Virus record (IMG/VR): IMGVR_UViG_3300025118_000144
Span: 1-24,101 of that record
Direction: 5' to 3' (one strand)
DNA from: a virus
DNA length: 24,101 bases
Part shown: positions 5,863-12,645 of the stretch, piece by piece
Position numbering within the stretch: the first letter of the stretch is position 1
How the letters are laid out: every line of letters starts with the position of its first letter
Notes under the pieces: model-generated
The model's input: only the letters and a program-made list of their open reading frames with translations
The model's database searches: none
Told to the model about the DNA's origin: nothing
Program-made: the position numbers and the translations under genes

Positions 5863-7855
5863 GGCTAAAAGAAAATATACCAAACGCTCAGAATATTGGA
5901 ACCAATTTGATGCTAATGAGCACCCCTCTCTTCCCCCAAAAGAAGAGATGACGCCCGAACTTTTAGGAGAACCCTTCTATACTTCGACCGCCTCCTATGA
6001 ATATATTTCTAAGGCGCGGCGACAAGCAATGACCGATCAAGGTTTTAAGGGATCGCGGACCAACAGGGTGGCTTACAACAACCCGAAAGATAGATTTTCT
6101 AGCATTAGAGTAGGAATGCTCCCATATGAGTATGCCTCTGATGGAGTTACGGCTAGAGACGGTATTGAGCTGTGTCAAAAAGCTTACGCAAATGTAGCAG
6201 TTTTTAGAAATGCTATAGATATAATGTCGGAGTTTACCAACACTGATATTTATTTAGAGGGTGGGAGTCGCAAAAGCAGAGAGTTTTTCTACGAGTGGTT
6301 TAAGAGGGTTAATATTATTAACCTAAAAGACCAGTATTTCCGCGAATATTACAGGAGTGGCAATATCTTTCTTTATAGAATAGATGGAAAATTCAAAGCC
6401 GAAGACTATGCGAAATTAATAAACCAAGTGGGGTCCATAAATGCTTCTACAAATAAAATTCCTCTTCGATATGTTTTGCTCAATCCTTTTGATGTTGTAG
6501 CTAGAAGGGCCACGACTTTTACTTATGGAGGGGCTTACCAAAAAGTTTTATCCGAATATGAAATAGCTCGTCTCGCTAGCCCCCAAACAGATGAAGATTT
6601 GGCTATTTTCCAAGGACTCGACCCCGAGGTTCAGGGGATGATACGAGACGGTTCTTATTCTGGGGTGGGCATCCACATGAATTTAGATCCCAAGAGGCTT
6701 TCTTATTCTTTTTATAAGAAGCAGGATTATGAGCCTTTTGCCATCCCGTTTGGATTCCCTGTTTTGGAAGACATTAATGCCAAACTGGAATTGAAGAAAA
6801 TGGATCAGGCTATTACCCGCACGGTAGAAAATGTTATTTTGCTTATAACGATGGGGGCTGATCCAGATAAAGGAGGCATTAACCCCAATAATATGGCGGC
6901 AATGCAGAACCTTTTCAAAAATGAAAGTGTGGGGCGCGTATTGGTTTCCGATTATACTACTAAGGCGGAATTTATCATTCCAGAGCTTAATTTGGTGTTG
7001 GGGCCAGAAAAATACCAGATACTCAATGATGACATTAAACAAGGTCTCCAAAACATTGTGGTTGGGGAAGAGAAGTTTAATTCTACTCAGGTAAAGGCTC
7101 AAATCTTTATTGATCGTTTACAAGAGTCTCGTTATGGGTTTTTAAATGATTTTCTTAATCGCGAAATCAAAAGAATTGCTAAAGACCTTGGTTTCCGATC
7201 ATGGCCTGAGGCGAAGATGAAAGATATTGACATGAGAGATGAGGTGCAGCTTATGAGGGCTTCTACTAGGCTTATGGAGCTGGGAATCATTACTCCCAAA
7301 CAAGGAATGGAAATGTTCCAGAATGGGAGATTCCCCGACTCAGAAGATCTTGTCAGTGCTCAAAAGGACTTCGTGGAGGAAAGGGAAAAAGGTTATTACA
7401 ATCCTATAGTGGGGGGCGTTCCTGTTATTGCCCCTGCTGGTGATAAGGCGACTGGTCCCAGAAAGGAGGCGGGTAGGCCAGAGGGGACTACTGATATCCC
7501 TCTCGCTGAAGCATCCTACTCTAGGGCTAATATACAAACCACGATTTATGAGATTGAGAGTTTTGTTGATGAAGCCAAGGCGAAAATGCTTAAAAAGCTG
7601 AAGGCTGAAAAACTTAGTGAGTCTCAAGAGGAGATGGTGAATAGTTTATGTGAGTCCATCGTGTGCTCTCAGAGCAAAGAATATTGGGGAGAAACCCTAG
7701 AATCGTGTGTAAAAGATTTTAACAAAATAGAGAGCCTTCAGCCTTCTAAAGGGGTTTTGGACATTTCAGCAGAACATTCTTTAGAGGTTTATCCAGCAGC
7801 AATCTTATATCATAGCCATGAAACAACTGGAACGACAAAAAGTAATGAACTATAA
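5861..7855 (+). CDS. Portal protein
   Basis: 664 residues. The portal forms the ring at one capsid vertex through which DNA enters and leaves and to which the connector attaches. Support comes from its position directly after the large terminase, its length, and the portal-type body: a helical segment at about 105-120 (AVFRNAIDIMSEFTNTD), YYRSGNIFLYRIDG near 163-176, LRYVLLNPFDV near 200, and the long stem helices near 300-345 (ELKKMDQAITRTVENVILLI). After about residue 540 comes a low-complexity stretch (GPRKEAGRPEGTTDIPLAEA) and then a separate helical C-terminal segment to 650 that is not needed for the core fold. The ATG has no Shine-Dalgarno. The 3' end overlaps the protease gene by 11 bases. 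Confidence 0.88.
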   Translation: MAKRKYTKRSEYWNQFDANEHPSLPPKEEMTPELLGEPFYTSTASYEYISKARRQAMTDQGFKGSRTNRVAYNNPKDRFSSIRVGMLPYEYASDGVTARDGIELCQKAYANVAVFRNAIDIMSEFTNTDIYLEGGSRKSREFFYEWFKRVNIINLKDQYFREYYRSGNIFLYRIDGKFKAEDYAKLINQVGSINASTNKIPLRYVLLNPFDVVARRATTFTYGGAYQKVLSEYEIARLASPQTDEDLAIFQGLDPEVQGMIRDGSYSGVGIHMNLDPKRLSYSFYKKQDYEPFAIPFGFPVLEDINAKLELKKMDQAITRTVENVILLITMGADPDKGGINPNNMAAMQNLFKNESVGRVLVSDYTTKAEFIIPELNLVLGPEKYQILNDDIKQGLQNIVVGEEKFNSTQVKAQIFIDRLQESRYGFLNDFLNREIKRIAKDLGFRSWPEAKMKDIDMRDEVQLMRASTRLMELGIITPKQGMEMFQNGRFPDSEDLVSAQKDFVEEREKGYYNPIVGGVPVIAPAGDKATGPRKEAGRPEGTTDIPLAEASYSRANIQTTIYEIESFVDEAKAKMLKKLKAEKLSESQEEMVNSLCESIVCSQSKEYWGETLESCVKDFNKIESLQPSKGVLDISAEHSLEVYPAAILYHSHETTGTTKSNEL

Positions 7856-9335
7856 GTATACCACCACTTTTGAGTCTCCGCTCTTGGCGTGTGAGATTAA
7901 TGAATCCTCATTAATTTCTAAGGCATCCCTAGAAACTTTAGCGCCCCTTGTCCCCACTGATATTGATTATGAGAGCAATCTAGACTTGTTGGGGGTGGCA
8001 TTTAATGCCGCCGTCGTAAACAAGTTCAATAAAAATGGAGATGGGATGAACGCAGCAACAGCTGTAGAATATACAAATAATTTTATCCACAAGCCCACTA
8101 ATATCGAACACGACAAGCATAAGATAGTGGGACATATAGCCGCTGCGGGTTATAGTAAATTTGGATCTAACGAATTGCTGTCTCAAGAACAAGTAAAAGA
8201 CACCACAGAACCATTCAATATCGCCTTGGGTGCCGTTTTATACAAAACGATTAATGAAAATTTTACCATTTTGGTGGAAAAATCTCTTGACCCCGATGAT
8301 GCTGCTTTTCAGAAGGTTTCTGCAAGCTGGGAAGTTGGATTCAATGATTATGTTTTGGCGGTGGGGAGTGACGTTTTAAGTGAGGCTAGAATAGTGGCAG
8401 ATCCTGATGAAATTTTAGAATTACAAGGGTTTTTAAGAAGTTGTGGAGGCAATGGAACGACAGATGAGGGTGAAAGTGTTTATAGATTAATTATGGGCGA
8501 TATTTATCCATTGGGTATTGCATATACGCTTAATCCCGCCGCAGACGTAAGGGGACTATATGGTGGAAATCCCTCAAAAACCCAAGTTTTTATAAACGAT
8601 AAAAGGGATAAAATTTCACAAAACAATAAATTAAATGTAAACAACCAAAAGAACTTTATTAACATGGAAATGGAAAAGACTCTTAATGAACTTAAAGAAC
8701 TTCTTTCTGAGAAGAAATTCTCCAAAGAAGCGGTCGCCTCGATGACTGACACTTTTGCTGAAGCTATCCGTGAGCGGGATGAACAATACCGCAAGGATAT
8801 CGAAACGCAAAAGGCAGCTAAAGAAGGCGTGACGAAGGAATACGAGGAATTAAAGTCCTCCGTTTCTGAGCTGGAAGAAAAACTAAATGCCGCTAATGAG
8901 CGTATTTTAGTTTTTGAAAAAGATAAAAAAGCCGAAGAGGCCGTCGCATCTTTTAATACATATATGGACAAATTGGACGAAAAGTTTGAACTCGATGACC
9001 AAGATCGCGAGTTTCTTGCTACCGAACTGAGAGGTCTGGAAGATGCAGAGGCTTATGAAGCTTTTGCCTCCAAGCTTGAAGTTTTATGGAAGCATAAAAA
9101 CAAGGAAGTCCAAGCAGAGTTCGACGCGCAAATCCAAGCCCGCATTGATGAGGAAGTGGCTAAGAGAATTTCCACTGCCTCTACTGAAGAGGTGAAAATT
9201 GAAGAGGCTCTTGACGCAGCCGAAACAACCGATTCGGATGTTTCTAACTCTAACGAAGCTGTCGCATCTGAGGAGAAATCCTTCCGAGATAAGTTTAAAG
9301 CCGCCTTTTCCCGCGACAATATTGAAATTTCTTAA
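7845..9335 (+). CDS. Prohead protease fused to scaffold
   Basis: 496 residues from the ATG at 7845; an in-frame ATG at 7818 would add nine. The N-terminal 240 residues look like a herpes-assemblin-type prohead protease: NKNGDGMNA near 62-70, a His-rich stretch IEHDKHKIVGHI at 87-98 holding the candidate catalytic His, and KVSASWEVGF at 157-166 with the candidate catalytic Ser. A low-complexity Asn/Lys/Gln linker (about 250-272) leads to a charged coiled-coil half (274-496; EELKSSVSELEEKLNAANER), as in capsid scaffolds. The protease would mature the head and degrade its own scaffold. The gene overlaps the portal gene by 11 bases and is followed by the head structural genes. An internal start at 8664 may give scaffold alone. 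Confidence 0.75.
   Translation: MNYKYTTTFESPLLACEINESSLISKASLETLAPLVPTDIDYESNLDLLGVAFNAAVVNKFNKNGDGMNAATAVEYTNNFIHKPTNIEHDKHKIVGHIAAAGYSKFGSNELLSQEQVKDTTEPFNIALGAVLYKTINENFTILVEKSLDPDDAAFQKVSASWEVGFNDYVLAVGSDVLSEARIVADPDEILELQGFLRSCGGNGTTDEGESVYRLIMGDIYPLGIAYTLNPAADVRGLYGGNPSKTQVFINDKRDKISQNNKLNVNNQKNFINMEMEKTLNELKELLSEKKFSKEAVASMTDTFAEAIRERDEQYRKDIETQKAAKEGVTKEYEELKSSVSELEEKLNAANERILVFEKDKKAEEAVASFNTYMDKLDEKFELDDQDREFLATELRGLEDAEAYEAFASKLEVLWKHKNKEVQAEFDAQIQARIDEEVAKRISTASTEEVKIEEALDAAETTDSDVSNSNEAVASEEKSFRDKFKAAFSRDNIEIS
8635..8643 (+). promoter_or_regulatory. Intragenic late-promoter-like motif (ATGTAAACA)
   Basis: ATGTAAACA lies in the AT-rich linker of the protease-scaffold gene, 29 bases before an in-frame ATG. 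Its spacing is close to that of CTGTAAACA before the tail tube gene (28 bases) and GTGTAAATA before the tape measure gene (27 bases). It could drive a scaffold-only transcript. Confidence 0.25.
8664..9335 (+). CDS. Possible nested scaffold product (internal start)
   Basis: An in-frame ATG at 8664, with another 6 bases on, would give a 223-residue protein made of exactly the coiled-coil scaffold half of the protease-scaffold gene. The start falls where the protease-like part ends and an AT-rich, Asn/Lys-rich linker resembling intergenic DNA begins. Phage lambda makes scaffold Nu3 in this way from within protease gene C. There is no good Shine-Dalgarno, but most genes here also lack one. This is inference from layout and precedent. 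Confidence 0.35.
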   Translation: MEMEKTLNELKELLSEKKFSKEAVASMTDTFAEAIRERDEQYRKDIETQKAAKEGVTKEYEELKSSVSELEEKLNAANERILVFEKDKKAEEAVASFNTYMDKLDEKFELDDQDREFLATELRGLEDAEAYEAFASKLEVLWKHKNKEVQAEFDAQIQARIDEEVAKRISTASTEEVKIEEALDAAETTDSDVSNSNEAVASEEKSFRDKFKAAFSRDNIEIS

Positions 9336-9352
9336 TTTAACCAAAAAAAATT

Positions 9353-9991
9353 ATGGCATTACGCATTCTACCATTCAGACAATACTCTGATCACGATGTC
9401 GTGAACCTCTATTCTGTCATTGACAGTGATGTGAACGACCAAACGACCGACGCGGGGGCTGGCGATGCTGGCCTCTTCGTAAAGGTCTCCGCTGGTAACT
9501 TCGATGCTGATCCGATTACCTATCAAACAAACAGCTATCTCGGTAAAACCGATTATCCGTTTGTTGGTACTACGGAGATGTATCCTGAAGTTAATCTTAA
9601 GATTACAGGTTCTACTTCAGGGGATATTCCCCTTGGTCTTACCCTGTATCAAACGGCCAAAAAGGACGAAAACGACGAGAAGTTGCTTTACCATCCACAA
9701 AAAGCCGCCGAACTCCAAGCCATGCTTCCAGGGCAGGCAGTTCCCGTTCTAACGAAAGGGATTGTTACTTTGGCGGCTGAAGCTTTCGACGGGACTACCG
9801 CAAGTTATACTCCAGGAACTGCTATCATTACTTCTAATAATACTAATGGCAAGATTACTGGTGCGACTCGGGGAGACTCCAAGACTTTTGGACACGTTCT
9901 AGGCACGGGCACCCGCTCTAATGTTGGAATCACCACTGACCAGTTCTCTGGTGATTATATCGTTGTATCTTTTGATTGTAACGCCACCTAA
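9353..9991 (+). CDS. Putative capsid decoration or head stabilisation protein
   Basis: 212 residues, acidic and beta-rich, with many Gly, Thr and Asp and no predicted membrane segment. It sits between the protease-scaffold and the major capsid protein, where phages commonly encode a head decoration protein. The start follows an A-rich leader (aaccaaaaaaaattATG). The ATG-to-stop span and codon use match the neighbouring capsid gene, with regular Ala/Gly/Asp-rich codons that suggest high expression. No family motif is recognised. Alternatives are a head fibre base or another minor capsid protein. Confidence 0.5.
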   Translation: MALRILPFRQYSDHDVVNLYSVIDSDVNDQTTDAGAGDAGLFVKVSAGNFDADPITYQTNSYLGKTDYPFVGTTEMYPEVNLKITGSTSGDIPLGLTLYQTAKKDENDEKLLYHPQKAAELQAMLPGQAVPVLTKGIVTLAAEAFDGTTASYTPGTAIITSNNTNGKITGATRGDSKTFGHVLGTGTRSNVGITTDQFSGDYIVVSFDCNAT

Positions 9992-10012
9992 AACTAGAAA
10001 GACTTTATAATC

Positions 10013-11176
10013 ATGAAAATTACTTTAAAAAGAACTCCCGAACAAGTCGAGCTTGTTAAAGCTATGGCTTCTCGTAATCGGAATGTTGCATACGAGGCTC
10101 AAGTGGCCCTTGCTGAATTCATCGGACCAGTTTTGGCCGAAGTGCTCAACAATGCCCCTACCGTGAGCAACCTGTTCCAATCACTTCAATTCGATGCTGA
10201 TGACAATCCAAGCATCCCTCTTGATCTCTACTACGATATCGCTGACGAAGATTACGTCAGGGTTTGGAGTCAGAATCATGCAGGTGGTCTTCCTAGCAAC
10301 CAAGTGCTGCCGACCGCTTCTGAACTGAAGCTGTCTACTTACAGCCTTGATTCCGCAGTTGATTTTGATCGGCGTTACGCGGCCAAAAGCCGTTTAGATG
10401 TTGTGGGTAAGACCTTTGCTCGCGTTGCACAAGAGATTCTTCTTAAGCAGGAGCGGACTTCCGCTAGCCTTCTTATGACCTCTCTTGCTGGCGCTACCAT
10501 TAAGACTTCGCCGCTAACTGCTGACGTTCAAGTTTTCAAGGGAGCAGTCGCAGATGCCTTCCTCATGGATGACGTTAACAACTTGTTTACTCTCGCGAAG
10601 CGCATTAATAGTTCGTGGATCGCAGGAACTCCTACTTCTCGCACTAAAGGAATTACAGATATTATCTGTTCTCCTGAAGTCGTGGGCAGTATCCGCGCCA
10701 TGGCTTACAATCCTGTAAATACACGGGGTGGCCGAGGAGACGCAACTGCTGGAAATGGAAGCACTGCCTTTCCTCTGGCAGCTACCGACGAGGTCCGCAA
10801 CGATCTTTACAGGAATGCTGGTATTAGCAGCTTCATGGGTCTGAACATCTTGGAATATAACGAGATGGGTGAGGGCCAGAAGTTCAACACTCTCTTTGAT
10901 ACCGCTGCTGGTAGCACTGCCTATACCAAGTGGGATGGCACTGATTCAGGAGCGTTCGCTGCTACTGATGAGATTGTGGTGGGTATTGACCGCACTCGCG
11001 ATTCTCTTATCCGCGCCGTTGCTACGGACGCTGATAGTGGAAGCGAATTCACCTTAATCGCTGATGATCAGTATAGCATCCGTCAGAATAAGATCGGATA
11101 CTTCGGTTCTGTCGAAGAAGGCCGTGTCATTCTTGATAATCGCGTTCTCTGCGGTGTTATTGTTGATCGTGCTTAA
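10013..11176 (+). CDS. Major capsid protein (HK97-fold expected)
   Basis: 387 residues. Its position after protease-scaffold and decoration genes, its length, and a strong terminator directly behind it all point to the major capsid protein. The N-terminal 50 residues are helical (EQVELVKAMASRNRN, ALAEFIGPVLAEVLNN). The body has segments typical of HK97-like coat proteins, such as the mixed basic helix KSRLDVVGKTFARVAQEILL near 125-145 and DIICSPEVVGSIRAMAYNP near 219-237, and it ends in a beta-rich P-domain-like region. No motif by itself is decisive. The ATG follows TTTATAATC and a weak AGAAAG. Confidence 0.8.
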   Translation: MKITLKRTPEQVELVKAMASRNRNVAYEAQVALAEFIGPVLAEVLNNAPTVSNLFQSLQFDADDNPSIPLDLYYDIADEDYVRVWSQNHAGGLPSNQVLPTASELKLSTYSLDSAVDFDRRYAAKSRLDVVGKTFARVAQEILLKQERTSASLLMTSLAGATIKTSPLTADVQVFKGAVADAFLMDDVNNLFTLAKRINSSWIAGTPTSRTKGITDIICSPEVVGSIRAMAYNPVNTRGGRGDATAGNGSTAFPLAATDEVRNDLYRNAGISSFMGLNILEYNEMGEGQKFNTLFDTAAGSTAYTKWDGTDSGAFAATDEIVVGIDRTRDSLIRAVATDADSGSEFTLIADDQYSIRQNKIGYFGSVEEGRVILDNRVLCGVIVDRA

Positions 11177-11202
11177 TAGAAACCCTTCTATAATAAAAAA
11201 AG

Positions 11203-11228
11203 GCCGCTCCTTCGGGGGCGGCTTTTTT
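11203..11228 (+). terminator. Intrinsic terminator with UUCG tetraloop
   Basis: GCCGCTCC (11203-11210), loop TTCG and GGGGCGGC (11215-11222) form an 8-pair stem with one G-U pair and a C(UUCG)G loop, a very stable type. Six T follow, and a run of seven A precedes, so it could also work on the opposite strand. It sits 26 bases after the major capsid protein stop and should separate capsid from connector transcription. Confidence 0.9.
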
Positions 11229-11247
11229 GTTGTAATTTATTAGTTAA

Positions 11248-11258
11248 GTGTATATAAT
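11248..11258 (+). promoter_or_regulatory. Putative late-type promoter motif (GTGTATATAAT)
   Basis: GTGTATATAAT starts 16 bases before the ATG at 11264 and 20 bases after the terminator T-run. A gene that follows a strong terminator needs its own promoter, which makes this one of the better-supported motif copies. Confidence 0.5.
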
Positions 11259-11263
11259 ATTGT

Positions 11264-11710
11264 ATGGCTAAGAAAAAAGCAGCTAAAAAGAAATCGCCCC
11301 CCTTCAAGGAAGTAACTACGGGGCAGGAGCAACCTGCGAAAAAAGGTTTGCTGGAAGAGCTGGAAGAGCTTAGAAACAAAGGGGAAACGAGTAGCGCTCG
11401 CTACCAAGAGGTATTAAAAGAAGTAGAAGTCATCTTCGGAGCGGGAGAAACCAATTCTTTTGGGACCACTGATATTAATATCCTAAAAGGAAATCTTGAT
11501 GAAATGAGCAAAGTTGAGTTGCAAGAGTTGTGCAAAAAGGTGGGCATTAACCCTTTCTATGAGAAGGATATCGTTATAGGTAACATCTTAAGAGAATTCC
11601 GCCGTTTACACAGCGGTAGTATCTTTACAGCCCCACAGTCTATTCCTACGCCCGAGCTGAACCCAGAGAACCCCAAGCATAAAGAAATTCTTGATTGGTT
11701 AAATAGCTAA
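11264..11710 (+). CDS. Small basic-tailed protein with SAP-like helical segment, unknown function
   Basis: 148 residues. It begins with a lysine-rich tail (MAKKKAAKKKSPP), then acidic helices (residues about 27-50), then a segment at about 78-110 (LDEMSKVELQELCKKVGI, FYEKDIVIGNILREFRRL) that resembles a SAP or Rho-N type helix-extended-helix fold, which often binds nucleic acid. The C-terminus is proline-rich. It is the first gene after the capsid terminator and precedes a connector-type gene, so a head-completion or DNA-end-binding role is possible but unproven. The ATG lies 6 bases after a GTGTATATAAT motif, with no Shine-Dalgarno. Confidence 0.6.
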   Translation: MAKKKAAKKKSPPFKEVTTGQEQPAKKGLLEELEELRNKGETSSARYQEVLKEVEVIFGAGETNSFGTTDINILKGNLDEMSKVELQELCKKVGINPFYEKDIVIGNILREFRRLHSGSIFTAPQSIPTPELNPENPKHKEILDWLNS

Positions 11711-11712
11711 AC

Positions 11713-11729
11713 ATAGTGTAATACACTAT
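11713..11729 (+). repeat. Perfect inverted repeat abutting a start codon
   Basis: ATAGTGTA (11713-11720) and TACACTAT (11722-11729) are exact inverted copies around one A, and the next base is the A of the ATG at 11730. The repeat contains a GTGTAATAC motif on the plus strand and GTGTATTA on the minus strand. This symmetry suits a dimeric DNA-binding protein better than an RNA hairpin, since a 1-base loop would have to open. Confidence 0.6.
11716..11724 (+). promoter_or_regulatory. Putative late-type promoter motif (GTGTAATAC)
   Basis: GTGTAATAC starts 14 bases before the ATG at 11730 and lies within a perfect inverted repeat. With T4-like spacing the transcript would start at about the ATG. 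Inferred from recurrence of the motif. Confidence 0.4.
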
Positions 11730-12221
11730 ATGCCCAATGTATTAGAAGATCTCGCTTCGGGAATTGTGGTCACTGAATTTGATAGTGACACAGGGATAGC
11801 TACAGTTAGCGCTGTGAGCGGATGGTTATATGAAAACCTTGGTCAGGCTAACACTTATTTATATACTGATTTCAGTGGCGAGGGGGCTAGTGGAACATAT
11901 GGGGTAATGGATATAGAGGCCCAAAATGTTCTCAAAGAGTTATACCTTGGTAATTACTATAATAAGCAGGCGAGAAATGCTCTCAGAGGCATTGCAAGTT
12001 CAAGCGTGAGCGGAGATAACGTTTTGTCGCTAAAGGACGGAGAAAGCGCTGTGACGTTCGTTAACCGTAATGAGGTGTCGAAGGTCTATAGAGGGCTTGC
12101 AAACGATTGTATGGACAAGGTGACGCAATTGGCGGCACAGTATAATATCTACCAAGCACAGCCCCGTCAATTAGGGGGCATAGATGCCAGTGGGTATGCG
12201 ACACCCTACCCTATCACATAG
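11730..12221 (+). CDS. Putative head-tail adaptor (connector) protein
   Basis: 163 residues. The N-terminal 50 residues are beta-like and acidic (VVTEFDSDTGIATVSAVSGWL). The centre is helical (IEAQNVLKELYLGNYYNKQARNAL, about 70-95), and a further helix follows at about 125-150 (LANDCMDKVTQLAAQYN). A helical protein of this size after the major capsid protein is usually the adaptor that docks under the portal. Placement is the main evidence. The ATG directly follows a perfect inverted repeat, with no Shine-Dalgarno. The stop overlaps by 8 bases the stop of the convergent minus-strand gene, with no terminator between. Confidence 0.5.
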   Translation: MPNVLEDLASGIVVTEFDSDTGIATVSAVSGWLYENLGQANTYLYTDFSGEGASGTYGVMDIEAQNVLKELYLGNYYNKQARNALRGIASSSVSGDNVLSLKDGESAVTFVNRNEVSKVYRGLANDCMDKVTQLAAQYNIYQAQPRQLGGIDASGYATPYPIT

Positions 12222-12438
12222 CCCCTTTAATAGCGGCGTGATTTTTCAAGTATTCAGCGCGAAGTGCTGGCAAATTTGCATTCGGAGCCTGTCTGTCTGC
12301 CGTGTATTTTTTCTTTAGCTCCTCAATAGTTTGAGGGGTCGCGCTTTTAGGGGTCTCCTTCTTAGGGGCTTCCTTCTTAGGGGCTTCCTTCTTAGGGGCT
12401 TCCTTCTTGGCTGTGGGCTTCTTTTTTGACTCACTCAT
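12214..12438 (-). CDS. Small lysine/proline-rich protein with KKEAP repeats
   Basis: 74 residues, last gene of the minus-strand block. The N-terminus has pentapeptide repeats (KKEAP three times, then KKETP) encoded by a 15-base tandem repeat. The C-terminal 35 residues look folded and helical (TIEELKKKYTADRQAPNANL). Extended Lys/Pro/Ala tails resemble histone-H1-like linkers that bind nucleic acid or give a flexible spacer. It lies 4 bases after the 59-residue gene and follows the tail tube, so a minor tail component is possible. Function unknown. Confidence 0.6.
   Translation of the reverse strand: MSESKKKPTAKKEAPKKEAPKKEAPKKETPKSATPQTIEELKKKYTADRQAPNANLPALRAEYLKNHAAIKGAM
12349..12408 (-). 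repeat. 15-base tandem repeat, four units
   Basis: Four head-to-tail 15-base units (12349-12363, 12364-12378, 12379-12393, 12394-12408), plus-strand form AGGGGCTTCCTTCTT with one variant (TCTCC) in the first unit. Each unit encodes one KKEAP or KKETP pentapeptide on the minus strand. The unit is a multiple of three, so copy number could change without breaking the frame. Confidence 0.9.
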
Positions 12439-12442
12439 AATT

Positions 12443-12622
12443 CTATGCGTCTGGGTGTGTATCGAACCAATCTCTGCCGTCGTTGAGGATTCTGTTTTTG
12501 CGCCTCATCGGAACCGAAGGATCGTTAAGGCGTTTCTTCGGCTCTTTCTTGGGCTCTTCAATAGGCTTTTCTTCTTTCTTTTCAAAGAAAGAGCTTTTGT
12601 GATCTTTATCTTTATTTCCCAT
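12443..12622 (-). CDS. Small charged protein (59 residues), unknown
   Basis: ATG at 12622-12620 and TAG at 12445-12443 give 59 residues: a Lys/Glu-rich first half (FFEKKEEKPIEEPKKEPKKR) and a more structured second half (VPMRRKNRILNDGRDWFDTH). It fits the gap between the tail tube stop (23 bases away) and the KKEAP gene start (4 bases away), on the same strand, and the mixed composition resembles its downstream neighbour. No family is recognised. The position after a tail tube gene is where small tail-assembly proteins occur. Confidence 0.6.
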   Translation of the reverse strand: MGNKDKDHKSSFFEKKEEKPIEEPKKEPKKRLNDPSVPMRRKNRILNDGRDWFDTHPDA

Positions 12623-12645
12623 TAAAAGTAGAGGTTATAGTATTC

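Noticed and set aside
5847-5951. Reading frame from the ATG at 5847 (MEYIPWLKEN)
   Set aside because: It overlaps the portal start in another frame, stops after about 34 codons and lacks support. Its ATG is explained by the inverted repeat.
8504-8971. Long minus-strand reading frame opposite the protease-scaffold gene
   Set aside because: The composition (very Ser- and Phe-rich) is what the complement of a Glu/Lys-rich coiled coil gives. It has no leader signals and lies fully inside a well-supported gene.
11187-11200. TATAAT at 11189-11194 as a promoter
   Set aside because: It lies upstream of the strong terminator, so a transcript starting there would stop almost at once.
12349-12408. Short tandem repeats that could suggest a CRISPR array
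   Set aside because: The units are contiguous, 15 bases long, without spacers, and encode KKEAP pentapeptides in a minus-strand gene.
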